Source: Rachicladosporium sp. CCFEE 5018
Lineage: Eukaryota; Ascomycota; Dothideomycetes; Cladosporiales; Cladosporiaceae
Assembly: GCA_002077045.2 (NCBI GenBank)
Contig: KZ111143.1
Location: forward strand, 346,588 to 410,587
Length of the DNA stretch: 64,000 nt
Direction of reading: 5' to 3'
Numbering within the stretch: the first letter of the stretch is position 1; each line of letters opens with the position of its first letter. This document shows positions 53,903 to 64,000 of the stretch, piece after piece. The notes beneath the pieces are model-generated. The model saw nothing but the letters and a program-made list of their open reading frames with translations, ran no database searches and was not told where the DNA came from. Made by a program: the position numbers and the translations under genes.

Positions 53903-54582
53903 TGTCGCGGGCTGACTGCAAAGGTGATGCGACGTGCGCTGTGTGCTATGATTTGGGAGACGAGAGCTCCAGTGAGAGACCTAGTGAATTGGACTATACT
54001 TGCGGCAGTCATCAACAATCCGTACACAACCCAAGGCGTATTACGACGACTACACTGCCCCACTGTTCCACGTGGACGTCATACATCACTTACAGCTCTT
54101 TGCCTGCGGGATGTCGCCGCTGTGGCTGTGCGCGATCACGAGCCTCTATGTTAGAACGCGATCGAACGACGGCGACGTTCTGTCAAGTCTTGCGAAGGGT
54201 AGACAGTGTACCGTAGCGGGCTTAATCCATTCCTGTCTGAGAAGGCGATTTGCGATAGGATGCATTGCAGATGTGCAGAAGTTGTCAACGACGTACAGGG
54301 AAAGAGTGACCGGACGCGGGCAACATCGGCCTGTGCTGCCGAGGTCCAAGATGCAAGCCGACGACATCGTGGCTTGCAACATTGGAGAGCTTCAACGGAC
54401 GACATTTGCGCCATCTAGACCATCGTGCCCGTCTTGTAGGTCATATCAACACCTCTTCGTTACAGCTATGCTCTCGACGTAGTCCAATTGCCACCTCAGC
54501 GGCTCTCTTCAGCACCTATCTGTCCACCTCATCCTTCTGAGGTCCTACCCTTCGCTGCACGACTACACTTCCTATCGCAGCC
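53903..54582. other. Intergenic between divergent genes
   Basis: Shared promoter of the WW-protein gene and the carrier gene. Several overlapping frames exist but none has domain features. Confidence 0.5.
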
Positions 54583-55695
54583 ATGTCGAAAGCCGAGATC
54601 CCACCCTGGGGTCTCGCCATAGCAGGCTCCACCGGCGCAGTCCTCGCAAACTCCCTCGTCTACCCCCTCGACATCGTCAAGACTCGACTTCAAGTCCAGA
54701 TAAAAAAGCGTCCCGACTCCTCGAACAAACTCGCCGAGAACGACAGCTCCGCCACAACGACCAATGACCGACATTACAACGGGACAGTCCATGCTATCCA
54801 GACGATCCTCGAAGATGAGGGAATCATGGGCCTCTACTCTGGCATGGCCGGCAGCCTTCTAGGCGTAGCAAGTACAAACTTCGCCTACTTCTACTGGTAC
54901 TCCACAGTCCGGACTCACTACCTGACGCGAGTGCAAAAAAACACCAGCGCTCCCAACACAGCCGTCGAGCTCGCTCTTGGAGCTGTGGCAGGCGCTCTGG
55001 CACAGCTGTTCACGATTCCTATTGCGGTCGTGACGACGAGACAGCAGACGCAGCCGAAGGGCGATAAGAAGGGGTTGCTGGCGACTGCGAAGGAGGTCAT
55101 CGATAGTGAAGATGGGTATAGTGGGTTGTGGAGGGGGTTGAAGGCGAGTTTGGTGTTGGTGGTCAATCCGGCGATTACGTATGGCGCGTATCAGAGGTTG
55201 AAGGATGTGATCTATCCGCGGAAGCAAATTTTGAGGGCGCATGAGGCATTTTGTAAGTGATTGATGTGGCGAGACAGCCTAAGAAGAAGCACTAACAGCT
55301 ACGCAGTACTGGGCGCAATGTCCAAATCCCTCGCCACAATCGCCACCCAACCTCTCATCGTCGCCAAAGTTGGCCTCCAATCCCGACCACCACCAGCCCG
55401 CAATGGCAAGCCTTTCAAATCCTTCGGCGAGGTCATGGCCTTTATCATCCACCACGAAGGCGCCCTCGGACTCTTCAAAGGCATCGGACCGCAGATACTC
55501 AAGGGTCTGCTAGTGCAGGGTCTGCTTATGATGACCAAGGAGCGCCTGGAGCTAGCATTCGTGCTGCTGTTCAGATATGTGCGCATGATCCGGAAAGAGC
55601 AGCTTGCGAAGCTGCAGAAGATCGCCGCGGAGAAGGTGGCTGCTGCTGCGGAGCAGACGAAGCTGGTTGCTGAGAATGTGGCTGCTAAGGCATGA
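54583..55695 (+). CDS. ANT1: Peroxisomal adenine-nucleotide-type carrier (SLC25, PMP47/Ant1 group)
   Basis: Exons 54583-55252 and 55307-55695 give 352 residues. The first carrier signature is YPLDIVKTRLQVQ. The second repeat has the altered IPIAVVTTRQQTQ, and the third TQPLIVAKVGLQSR. This pattern of imperfect second and third signatures is seen in Ant1/PMP47 carriers, which bring ATP into peroxisomes for fatty-acid activation. A C-terminal Ala/Lys/Glu helix closes the protein. The intron has an ACTAAC branch site. The subgroup call is less certain than the family. Confidence 0.85.
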
Positions 55696-56000
55696 GCTAT
55701 GTCTGATATGGTGAAACTTTTGCTTGATTTAGAGAACATGTACAGCGCTTTCATGCGATTCGGTCTCCGGCAATCTGGGAGAGCTTATGAGCTTTGATTG
55801 TGGGTACCGTACATACACGCGCGTCTGCTTCCTGGTGCTGACAGGTGCAATTCCTCGACTCAGTCCGGCACACCAGTCTCGCCCTTGTAACGTGCTCGAT
55901 CTCCCCGAAGTGTCTGATTCCGATCCCTCGTTCGCGCGGGTTGTCGGCTTCGGCTTTCTGCTAGCTGTCTCCCTCATGGCTCTGTCGGCTTCAGTCCCCC
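55696..56000. other. Intergenic between convergent genes
   Basis: 3' flanks of the carrier gene and the small mitochondrial-protein gene. No gene recognised. Confidence 0.45.
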
Positions 56001-56481
56001 TCACTTCCTCGTCTTCAGATCCTCCTCAAGCCCCCGCACATATCCCTCCAGTCGCTGCACGGCTCCTTGTAGCGCCTAAACCTAGAATTAGCACCCTTCA
56101 CTGCACTCATTCGATCCCCAGGCATGGTACGGGATAGCCTGAACGTACATATACATCCTCCGTCAACAGCTCATTCGACACCTTATACTCATCCACCACG
56201 TAATAGTATAGTCCAGTGCCTGCTAATGTTGTGCCGAGGAGGAAGCCGAAGATGCTGTTCCCGATGTATCAGCCGCCTGTCTCCAATCTTCCGTCGCATG
56301 CGCCTGTGAATGATGGGTGGCCTTACGTTCCCCTGAAAGCTCCCACTGGTTTCCGCACCGGCGGCGGCACGATCTCTGCGCGTAGCTGGGCGGTTGTGCG
56401 GAAGGTCCTGGCTGTCGCTGTGGAGAGGGAGAGGGGCGTGGAGCGGAGGACGAGGGAGGGGCGGAGAATGCGGGAGGCCAT
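56001..56481 (-). CDS. Small single-span mitochondrial protein (conserved, unnamed)
   Basis: Three short exons on the minus strand: 56481-56327, 56254-56149 and 56075-56001; 111 residues. The Arg/Ser/Thr-rich N-terminus (MASRILRPSLVLRSTPLSLS) looks like a mitochondrial presequence. PPPVRKPVGAFRG and a membrane span GFLLGTTLAGTGLYYYVVDE come next, then KVSNELLTEDVYALQGAVQR and a short charged helix ending DLKTRK. Phases and splice sites fit at both introns. The layout agrees with a small ascomycete mitochondrial membrane protein family I have seen but cannot name. No single frame exceeds 60 codons, so an ORF scan would miss it. Confidence 0.78.
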
Positions 56482-56837
56482 GATCGATGTGCGTGCAATG
56501 GTTGTAGGAAGGGTTCTAGGTGGGGATTTGAGCCAAGTGATTGATCAGTGGAGTATTCGTGTGGTGGCGATGTCGCGCATATGAGCTGTTGCAGGAGCTA
56601 TCCTATGTGGAGCCGAGGCTGACTGATGGGGTAAGGTTACGAAAGGGTGGTCAATAGGAGTCTTGGCGGTATAGACATTACGATGGTCTGCCAAAGTGAG
56701 GTTGCTGGGCTGTTAAGTATTGGAGTATCCGCTTTCGTTCGATTACTTTCTACGGAGCAGACTCTATCAACTCGCCGTCTGGGTGGAGAAGCCGTTAGCC
56801 TGGACACACTGTGCATAGGTCGGGGTATTAACACTCT
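56482..56837. other. Intergenic between divergent genes
   Basis: Shared promoter of the small mitochondrial-protein gene and the calpain gene. Confidence 0.5.
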
Positions 56838-59558
56838 ATGAGTCTGCCATCTCGCGATCTGGATCAACTCAGAGACCATGTTACTCAACATGAAGCAGAC
56901 CTGGGAGCTGCAAGGACCCGCGATGAGGCTCTCGAGATCGCCATCAAAGCAGCGGAAACCTCCATGAGAGCTCTGAAGCTTGCGAAGGATCCTGTAGAAA
57001 AGTCACAACTCAATGCTCGCCTCAAGCAGTTACTTGATGAAGCTGAGAAGATCAAAACGACTCGGAACTGGCGAAGCGTTGCAGGCCGTAGGGTACCATC
57101 CAGAGTGCTTGTTCCGCCAGTATTAGATGTGTCAGATGCCACTAGAGTCAGACAGCTGCGCGAACCCAAGAATTCCCGGACGATCACGAAGAAGGAGCAT
57201 ATTTTACTGCTCAAGGCGAGCGTGCTCAATGGGTTCAAATTTCCACCTTGGACCACGCCTCCCACTCCTGACGAGTTCATACTTGCACCTGGTGAAGAGC
57301 CGTTCACAGACAGCGCTGTCTTGGGCTTGTCGGACTTCCAACATGAAGTCTTTGATGGCTGGGGACGAGCTGCAGACGCATTGCCGCCAACTGCGTGGTT
57401 CTCTGGTGATCGAACGGATCTCGGACCATCGATGAGCGCAAGTCGAAAGATCGATGTCGTGCAAGACGCTGCTACAGACTGTTCGGTTGTAGCTTCTATC
57501 TGTGCTGGGGTGGCGAGGGCAGAGCGAGGACACTCGAAAATCATGCGGCAGGTGTTACATCCTTACGACGATGAGAGTGGTCGACCCATGATGTCTGCAA
57601 ACGGCAAGTACATTGTGCGACTGAACTTCAACGGATGTTATCGCAAGGTGGTGATTGATGACCGATTGCCGGCTAGTAATACTAGTCGGGTCATACATGT
57701 TGTTGATCGCCACAATCCCGGACTACTCTGGCCTGCCCTGCTGGAGAAGGCATATCTCAAAGTGCGTGGCGGATATGACTTCCCGGGCAGCAACAGCGGA
57801 ACAGATCTATGGATATTGACTGGCTGGATCCCGGAACAAGTCTTCCTTCAGTCAGACGATCTGGAGCCAGATGTGTTCTGGCGCAAGACCCTAGCAGCCT
57901 TCAATTACGGAGATGTCATGGTCACAATGGGTACTGGCAAGATCTCAGCTCGCGCGGAACGAGAGATCGGTCTTGCGGGTGAGCATGACTATGCGGTCAC
58001 TGACATGCGCGAGGTCGATGGGCAACGACTATTCCTGATTAAGAATCCCTGGTGCGAAGGTACTAGCTGGCGAGGACGCTTCAAGGAGTCAAAGACGGTT
58101 CGCACTGAGCAAGGCGAGAACGAACTAGCACTACTTTCATTGATTGATGCGGATGACGATGAGCCAGTACAGTCCACAAGAGACTTACTGAATGCCGATG
58201 AGCAGCTTTCACCTGGCACATTCTGGATGGATCTGGACAACGTCATCCAGTACTTCGAGTCGATATACCTCAACTGGAATCCGGGCCTCTTCGCTCATAG
58301 ACAGGATGTCCACTTCGCTTGGGATCACTCTGATCCTGCTGTCGCATGTGGCGCATTCAGTAGTCTAAGAGCTCATCCGCAATTTTCAATCACGCCAAAC
58401 GAGTCTGGCACGGTCTGGGTGTTGCTATGTAGACATTTCCGCAACGTCGATGATGGCGATGACACCAACATGCGACCCCACGAGATCGATATTGATGGGT
58501 TCATCTCCTTGCAGTCCTTCTCCGCTGACGGTTGTAGAGTTTTACTGCCCGATGCGGTTGTCGAGCAGTCTTGTTTTGTCGATAGTCCGCAAATACTGCT
58601 CAAGCTTGATGCCTGCGAGGCTGGAAATTCGATTACAGTGGTGCCGGGCGCGCAGGAACTGCCCTTGGTCTACCACACATTCACCATCAGCGCTTTCAGC
58701 AACTCGCCATTCACGTTGGAAGAGGCTCGCGACCGCCATCCGCACTCTCAGACATTGTCCAGTGCGTGGACCAAGGACACTGCAGGCGGCAATGCACATA
58801 GCCAAGCATACTCGACGAACCCGCAGTTCTCCATATCAGTCGCACAGAGGACTGCACTGAGCTTACTGCTCGAGGCCGGTAACCCAGATCTCAACGTACA
58901 CATCAAGCTGGTGCATGGTAAGGGACAAAGAATACGATCAGTCCGCAACAAGGACATCGTGGTGGACAGCAAGGACTACCGCCGCCGTTGTTGTCTAGCC
59001 GAGACTAGGTACTTGGACGCAGGGACCTATACTATCATATGCAGCACCTTCGAGCCGCAGCAGCTTAGCAAGTTTACCTTACTCGTGCAATCCACGGTAC
59101 CTGCGCAGATCGCACTGCTACCTCGTGCCGGTGCTGGACGGCTGAGCATGCCATTGCGGCCAGCAAGGCTCGGTCCAGGCAGCACCAGACTAGCCGCTCC
59201 CCTGCGCCCGCATCGCCTCGTGAATCTCTATGGCGTCGCGCGACAGTTCCAGGCTTCAAACGCAGCCCAGCAATCACCCAAGTCTACATCCATGATCAAG
59301 CTGGGCATCGAGCTAGGCCATGGGTCACGTAAACAAGTGCTGCTTGTGTCTGGCGATGATGATTTTGCTGATGGCTCGGCTGGTGGCGTACAGACACCTG
59401 AGATCGATCTGCGGCCTGAGATGCTGAGGATGGGAGACCTGTGGCTGGTGCTGGAGACGATGTATGCGCCTTCGCAGCTGGAGAGTTTTGTCGTGGAGCT
59501 CTTTCTTGATCAGCCCGGGGCTGTAGATGTGGGTGCGTGGAGGACCTGGGATGAGTAG
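56838..59558 (+). CDS. palB: PalB/Rim13-type calpain-like protease
   Basis: Single exon, 906 residues. The PalB/Rim13 cysteine protease acts at ESCRT-III to cut PacC/Rim101 in the ambient-pH signalling pathway. An N-terminal helical region (residues 1-75) fits a MIT domain. The catalytic triad is Cys215 in ATDCSVV, His383 in GEHDYAV and Asn403 in IKNPWCEG. Calpain-type beta domains follow to the C-terminus, and the length is usual for the family. It is adjacent to genes unrelated to pH response, as is normal for pal genes. Confidence 0.93.
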   Translation: MSLPSRDLDQLRDHVTQHEADLGAARTRDEALEIAIKAAETSMRALKLAKDPVEKSQLNARLKQLLDEAEKIKTTRNWRSVAGRRVPSRVLVPPVLDVSDATRVRQLREPKNSRTITKKEHILLLKASVLNGFKFPPWTTPPTPDEFILAPGEEPFTDSAVLGLSDFQHEVFDGWGRAADALPPTAWFSGDRTDLGPSMSASRKIDVVQDAATDCSVVASICAGVARAERGHSKIMRQVLHPYDDESGRPMMSANGKYIVRLNFNGCYRKVVIDDRLPASNTSRVIHVVDRHNPGLLWPALLEKAYLKVRGGYDFPGSNSGTDLWILTGWIPEQVFLQSDDLEPDVFWRKTLAAFNYGDVMVTMGTGKISARAEREIGLAGEHDYAVTDMREVDGQRLFLIKNPWCEGTSWRGRFKESKTVRTEQGENELALLSLIDADDDEPVQSTRDLLNADEQLSPGTFWMDLDNVIQYFESIYLNWNPGLFAHRQDVHFAWDHSDPAVACGAFSSLRAHPQFSITPNESGTVWVLLCRHFRNVDDGDDTNMRPHEIDIDGFISLQSFSADGCRVLLPDAVVEQSCFVDSPQILLKLDACEAGNSITVVPGAQELPLVYHTFTISAFSNSPFTLEEARDRHPHSQTLSSAWTKDTAGGNAHSQAYSTNPQFSISVAQRTALSLLLEAGNPDLNVHIKLVHGKGQRIRSVRNKDIVVDSKDYRRRCCLAETRYLDAGTYTIICSTFEPQQLSKFTLLVQSTVPAQIALLPRAGAGRLSMPLRPARLGPGSTRLAAPLRPHRLVNLYGVARQFQASNAAQQSPKSTSMIKLGIELGHGSRKQVLLVSGDDDFADGSAGGVQTPEIDLRPEMLRMGDLWLVLETMYAPSQLESFVVELFLDQPGAVDVGAWRTWDE

Positions 59559-60051
59559 GGCCGATCATGCTGTGCTTCGATGGAAGTATGAGACGCTTAC
59601 CCAGGTCCACCTGTGACAAGATGGAAGCGGATCTTACACTCCATGAGATCATCTGCTAAATTCACCTTGCTGCAGCCTTGAATAAAGCACGACTGTAGCC
59701 CGATATAGTAGCAACGGACTCTCAGAGCCCGCCGGACGCACCCCAAAGATGGTTCAAGTAAGATATCGGACACATGAAGATCGGAACCTCGATGAGTCAG
59801 GACTCAAGGACGCCACAGGACGGTGGAGTACTACTGTTAAGCATTGCTCTGCGTGTGACAAGAGCGGCTGCATTGTCAATGTGATGGCAGCTGTGACTTG
59901 GTGGTCGCCGCAAGTCGCTGTGCGGTCGAGGTAGTCAACATGTTCTGCGCAACATTACATACAGCCAGCAGATACACCTCTGTAACGTAAGTACTGTTCC
60001 TTCGGTATCTCATCCGAGAACCACTCCACCTCTTCCATCCACCATCCGTAA
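59559..60051. other. Intergenic
   Basis: 3' flank of the calpain gene and promoter of the J-domain gene. No gene recognised. Confidence 0.5.
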
Positions 60052-61007
60052 ATGTCAAGCTTCCACATCTTCAACCAATCCCACAGCATGTCGCCCTACC
60101 CCTCCATCGAAACCGTCCGCGCCTGGGTCGCCCGCGACGAGGAAGCCTTCCGCCGACAAAACGCTTTCCTCAACGATCTTCAGCGTACTCCAGCATCGGA
60201 GCTCAAACCTTACCACCGCAACGTCATCGCGCAATGGGACCGCTCTATCATCAAAGACTGCAACCGCCACTTATACATCCTCGAAGACATCGAGTCCCCT
60301 TCCGCGGAGGGGCGCGAGCTAATGCAGCAACTGAATCGGCTTGTGGTGCTGGGCGATCATATGGTCGACCGTGCGTTGGCTGTGCAGGCGGAGCTCGAGG
60401 CCAAGCTGGGCGCGGTCGATATGAGTGACGAGCCGCTGCCGGTGCCGAAGGCGAAGGAGAGCGTTGAGGAAACTGTGGGATCGAAGCCACTCACGATGCC
60501 GTTCCCACCGATGGAGAATCCACCATCATCTGTCCGCACCAACCCGCTACCGACCGTAGAGAAGCCACTGCCAGAGCCAGCGTCCATTCCTCACACGGTG
60601 GTGCGGACTCCTTCGCCACCCGATCAGCCTGCTGCTGCACCTGGCGTAGAGGACGAATCTGCCATGCAGGGCGAAGAGCTCGAGCCCGTCACCCCATCGG
60701 ATCTCTACGCCCTCCTCGGCGTAGCCCCAGATATTCCTTTCACTGACTTGAAGAAGTAAGTGCCTTGAGTCCAGCCGCGCACAATGCAGTATTCTGACAA
60801 AGTCGCAGAGCCATCCGCAAACAGAGCATCCGCATGCATCCCGACAAGAACCTCGATGACCCAGACGCGAGCTCAAAGTTCTCGGACTTCGTGGCCGCTA
60901 TGAAGATCTTCGAATCAGAGGAGAGCAGGGCACATTTCGATGAGACTGGGAATGACGACGGGGTGAATAATCTGGCGAGGAAGGTGAGGAATCTCAAGGC
61001 CGCCTAG
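60052..61007 (+). CDS. J-domain (DnaJ-type) protein with C-terminal J domain
   Basis: Exons 60052-60755 and 60809-61007 give 300 residues. The J domain is at the C-terminus (about 221-290): DLYALLGVAPDIPFTDLKK, then the intron, then AIRKQSIRMHPDKN with the Hsp70-stimulating HPD at 245-247. The N-terminal 110 residues are helical (IETVRAWVARDEEAFRRQNAF), followed by a Pro-rich linker. An inner ATG at 60088 is another possible start. Client and location are unknown. Confidence 0.83.
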
Positions 61008-61548
61008 CCAACACTTGAGGGGAGAGCTAGACGGTGCAGGTCTGTAGTATGAGCAGCTACAAGTAGAGGCGTTTGCTTTTGGCATGTAGTGGAATAATTT
61101 GCATCATACACCTCCGCTCTCTCAGATTCATGGACATTGACAATGCTACGATAAGCTTGACGGCAGTAGCAAGATTGTGGCAGAGTGTCTATGAGAGACA
61201 GAACCGTGGACAATAGCATAATAATTCTACTCGCTCTCACCTGACCGGTCCGCGGTCGCAGATGTCACTATAGTATCGTAAGAGCGCTCGAACTCGTTGG
61301 AGGAATGCGTTTATGGCAACGACGTCACTCCAACACACAAGTGCAATCGATATAGTGATCTCGCTTACCTTTGCAGAGGCGTCGTCCACTGCGCTAGTGG
61401 TGACAGAATGAGAAGGTACGAAAGATCGTGGCAAGGTGATGACTCGCTTCCTGACCATCTTATTGTCTACCTATTTAGGACCATGTTGTAGCGCTACATG
61501 TAGTATATCACGTTACCTCGCTTGTCTACTGCTTCAGCACTGTTGACT
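61008..61548. other. Intergenic between convergent J-domain genes
   Basis: 3' flanks of two genes. No gene recognised. Confidence 0.5.
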
Positions 61549-61988
61549 CTACTCGATCTGCAAGCTCGTCAGACCAAATCCCTCTAGATCCGTCGGCGTC
61601 TTATTCCTCATGTCATAGAAACGCTTCCTCTCCGGATCAGTGAGAATCTCGTACGCCTTCATGACAGCTGCCCACCGCTTCGGCGCCTCAGTGTCGTTCG
61701 GCAGAAACTTCGGGTTGTTCCTGCGCGCAAGTCGCTTCAGTGACCTGATAATGTGGTTAGTCGAGCGATGGCAAAGGGGAAGGGGAGGTTGTACAGGTTG
61801 CAGGCTTCGCTGACGTAGTTGTCCTCGGTGTTGGGATCCACATCGAGCATCTGGTAGAGAAGCGGCCAGGTGGACTTATCGGGCTCTGGGTCTTCCAGTT
61901 GGACGATGCGGGCTTGAATAGCGTTGGAGGCCGCTGTGTCGGCGGCGATGAGCGCGCGGAGATCGGTGAGGGAGGTAACGTGAGACAT
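61549..61988 (-). CDS. Small J-like protein lacking the HPD motif
   Basis: Exons 61988-61795 and 61744-61549 (50-nt GTACAA...CAG intron) give 129 residues. The N-terminal half is helical. The J-like domain reads LLYQMLDVDPNTEDNYVSEA, then SLKRLARRNNPKFLPND and AAVMKAYEILTDPERKRFYD. Where J domains have HPD this one has Asn-Pro-Lys (75-77), so it should not stimulate Hsp70 ATPase. J-like proteins such as Pam16 act as partners or regulators; any such role here is inference. It converges on a true J-domain gene 541 bp away. Confidence 0.75.
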
Positions 61989-62604
61989 GGTTCGTATCTG
62001 AGAGATGGGGATGGAAGGGTGGTGGTGTGGTGATATAAAGTGGTGTTCCGGTCGTGGAAGGGGGGTATATACGATCGCGGGCCAGCACATTCGCTGGTGT
62101 ATGAGGCTGCTCTGCAGTACATCGTGAAGGTGTGCCGGTGCTGTGTCGAACGCAGTAGCCACCGTAGAGACTGCCTGTAATTGAGCTAAATCGGGCTCGT
62201 TCGTTGTACCGGTGCGAGCTATCAGGATAGCGGATGACTGTGGACGATGCATTTGCCGGCGAACAGTCATGTTTGTTGGTCTGTACAAGGACTTGAGGTC
62301 TCCCATCGCTCGAACTCTATGCTATGCGGCACTGTAAGCATAGTTCCTGGCCGCTCACTCCGTTGCCCGCGGATAGGCTACTCTCTTCCGCCCTTCACGA
62401 CTTGCCTCTGCTAGTGTCAGAGGCTGTTCAATTAGATCAGCATTCTCCTTGTATCGACTACATCCGTAGCCACTGCGACGCATCTCGCAGCATATAAGCC
62501 ATCTTGCTTACTGAGTAGTCTAACAACTGTATCCGGAATAAAGCACCTACTTTCATCGAAAGCAACCCACAGCCGAATGTCTCTCGTCGACAACCGCGAA
62601 CAGC
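61989..62604. other. Intergenic between divergent genes
   Basis: Promoters of the J-like gene and the acetyltransferase gene. No gene recognised. Confidence 0.5.
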
Positions 62605-63655
62605 ATGACCGACTCACTTACCTTCGTTGCAAACATCGACGAGGTTGTATACGCTCGCAAGCGTGCAAAGACTCTGACTAACCTGATGAATACCTGCCCA
62701 ATCGCCAGGAGTAAACAGCAGCGTGCAGACATATGGCACAAGTGAGTACAGCAGAAGACCTACTACAAGAATCGGAAGCTGACAACAGGAAGCCTGATCT
62801 GTCTAGAAAGCGAAGCGGAGCGAGCAGATCTACTCTATCCCGTCATCCGCCCTTCGTTTTCAGTCGACTATGGCACCAAGCTGAATATTGCTCCTTCAGT
62901 CATCATCAACAGAGACTGTATTCTCATTCATTCTCCAGTCCGGAGCATCACTATCGGGGCCCGCACTATCCTCGGGCCGGAAGTGCGGATCATCGCTGCC
63001 ACTAGAGCTCATGGGCCAGACAACACGGATTCGATATGCACAGCCAGTGATGTGCGCATCGGACAGGACTGTGACATTGGTGCTCGCACAGTGATAATGT
63101 TGGTCGTGGTGAGCTTGCGAAGGATGCCGCTGTACTGACGCTACTTGTAGGCCAGGAGTGAGTATAGGCGACCACAACACCATTCCCAATGACTCAGTCG
63201 TAAGTAAATCCATCCCCGCTGCCGAGTCGCCTTCTAGCCTTTGCGTTGAGAGCGCGGACGCGGGAGTGATGGAGGGCGAAGTCGAGTCGCATGTCAGACG
63301 ACGTCGCTCGCCAAAGCTTCGCGCGCTCGAGGATTTCGAGGGGGCCAATAATTCGAACTGCGACACACTTGCTGCCAAATCGCCGGATTCGAATGAGCGA
63401 AGGGGTGAAAATATCGATGCGTTGCATATGCCAGACATAACGGGCGTAGCCTTTGCCCTGGTAGCAATGATCTTCTCGGTGTTCGGGGGTGCCAAGTTGC
63501 AAGATCTCGTGGCCGAGCAGCCCAACGAAGGACACGGTTGGGATTTCAGTGTTGCAATGGGCGTCATTATAGTCGCGATGGTGGTTTCGCTCCTCATGCT
63601 GACCGGAGAGGACCTGCTGCAAAGGTTTGCGAACAGGATGCCTGGGGTATACTAG
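62605..63655 (+). CDS. Hexapeptide-repeat acetyltransferase (NodL/maltose type) with a C-terminal membrane tail
   Basis: Proposed exons 62605-62741, 62793-63098 and 63151-63655; 315 residues. The left-handed beta-helix part has SFSVDYGTKLNIAPSVIINR, SITIGARTILGPEVRI, the catalytic-type His in TRAHGPD, DVRIGQDCDIGARTVIM and PGVSIGDHNTIPNDSVVSKSIP. Such enzymes O-acetylate sugars. The family normally ends soon after this point with GNPAR. Here a 150-residue extension follows, with an Arg-rich segment and two hydrophobic spans (ITGVAFALVAMIFSVF and FSVAMGVIIVAMVVSLLML). The acceptor of the first intron is uncertain, since another AG nearby would break the frame. The second donor is GTTGGT. Confidence 0.7.
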
Positions 63656-63685
63656 CGGCGCAAAGCATAGCATAGCTCAGCTCCA

Positions 63686-64000
63686 TCACATTACTTCATC
63701 CTCCACTGCCATCTCCTCCACCTCCACCTTCCGCCTCCCATTATCAGTTCTCAGCCCAATCGCAGCCTCAGCTTCCTTCTGACTGTACGGCTCGTCCTTC
63801 AGTTGCTTCACCCGTCGCTTGTGCGGCTTGCCCTTCTGATGCGCCACGAAGTTCGTCTCAGACTCATACCACTTGGCGCATTCTTTGCAGTAGTACTGTC
63901 CGAGTGCAGGTAGCTCTTCAGGAGCCTTAGTCTCGTGGTACAGCTCAAGGTGCCGCTGCGAGGCGAGGTCTGCGTGCACTTGGTCGAGAGCGCGTGTGTA
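63686..64000 (-). CDS. BUD20: Bud20/ZNF593-type C2H2 zinc-finger protein, 5' end outside window
   Basis: Minus-strand frame from the window edge to a TGA at 63688-63686. Visible are ALDQVHADLASQRHLELYHE, then the zinc finger YYCKECAKWYESETNFVAHQ with KGKPHKRR, and KQLKDEPYSQKEAEAAIGL near the C-terminus. Bud20 is a shuttling factor of pre-60S ribosomal particles. The finger spacing and the long C2H2 linker are those of the Bud20/ZNF593 group. The N-terminal basic segment would lie beyond 64000. Confidence 0.92.
   Translation of the reverse strand, partial: YTRALDQVHADLASQRHLELYHETKAPEELPALGQYYCKECAKWYESETNFVAHQKGKPHKRRVKQLKDEPYSQKEAEAAIGLRTDNGRRKVEVEEMAVEDEVM

Noticed and set aside
63099..63150. 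Frameshift in the acetyltransferase at its second intron
   Set aside because: Splicing at GTTGGT (63099) to the TAG acceptor at 63150 restores the frame exactly at the expected PGVSIGD motif.
1..64000. Use of a non-standard genetic code to explain the in-frame stops
   Set aside because: TAG, TGA and TAA each appear as a lesion in just one gene, while all intact genes end at these codons in the usual places.
1..64000. tRNA, rRNA and CRISPR arrays
   Set aside because: I found no cloverleaf or ribosomal sequence, and no spaced short repeats; CRISPR is not expected in a fungus.

Overview
The window is nuclear DNA of a filamentous ascomycete. Genes carry short spliceosomal introns (about 40-100 nt, GT-AG, with clear branch-point motifs) and spacing is compact. 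The gene set is typical of Pezizomycotina, and I would guess Dothideomycetes: a PalB-type calpain, Ser/Thr-rich cell-surface proteins with one membrane span, a fungal Hsp70-like ATPase, a torulene-dioxygenase-type carotenoid oxygenase and an Hsp12-like protein. The species cannot be fixed from sequence alone. Three runs of exactly 100 N (12303-12402, 23386-23485, 34619-34718) divide the window into four contigs.

Contig 1 (1-12302) holds the 3' part of a mitoferrin gene, the first nine tenths of an acyl-CoA dehydrogenase, the last exon of a membrane-protein gene, a broken helical-domain gene, two tandem Cys-rich surface proteins, a LysM protein and a Pro-rich protein cut by the gap. Contigs 2 and 3 (12403-23385 and 23486-34618) are two copies of one 11-kb block that start at the same base: S33 aminopeptidase, BNA6, HSP12-like, MIT/AAA ATPase, mitochondrial Asn-tRNA synthetase and mitoferrin. 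Copy 3 ends in 593 bp identical to the first 593 bp of the window. Contig 4 (34719-64000) holds a gap-truncated gene, an RBR ubiquitin ligase, a P450, a 2OG-Fe(II) oxygenase, a frameshifted carotenoid oxygenase, an Hsp70-like pseudogene and the 5' part of the same membrane-protein gene. It continues with the missing C-terminal codons of the acyl-CoA dehydrogenase, then PDI, a WW protein, a peroxisomal-type carrier, a small mitochondrial protein, a PalB calpain, two J-domain genes, a hexapeptide acetyltransferase with a membrane tail, and BUD20.

The main discovery is that two genes have swapped their 3' ends. At 2640 the dehydrogenase runs into the 3' half of the membrane-protein gene. At 50143 the 5' half of that gene runs into the dehydrogenase C-terminus. 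All four pieces lie on the + strand. This is the pattern left when a circular molecule opened inside one gene integrates into another, or when two loci exchange reciprocally. A GAGT tetranucleotide is present at both junctions, and a 21-bp sequence near the first junction also occurs 6.3 kb away. Three genes between the junctions carry inactivating changes (a nonsense codon, a frameshift, two nonsense codons); I found none in the flanking genes apart from the split dehydrogenase.

The block copies are also unusual. They are about 98% identical over much of their length, but short patches reach nearly 30% difference, mostly at synonymous sites. The order of contigs 2 and 3 may be a scaffolding artefact: they look like two alternative versions of the region that should lie just left of this window.
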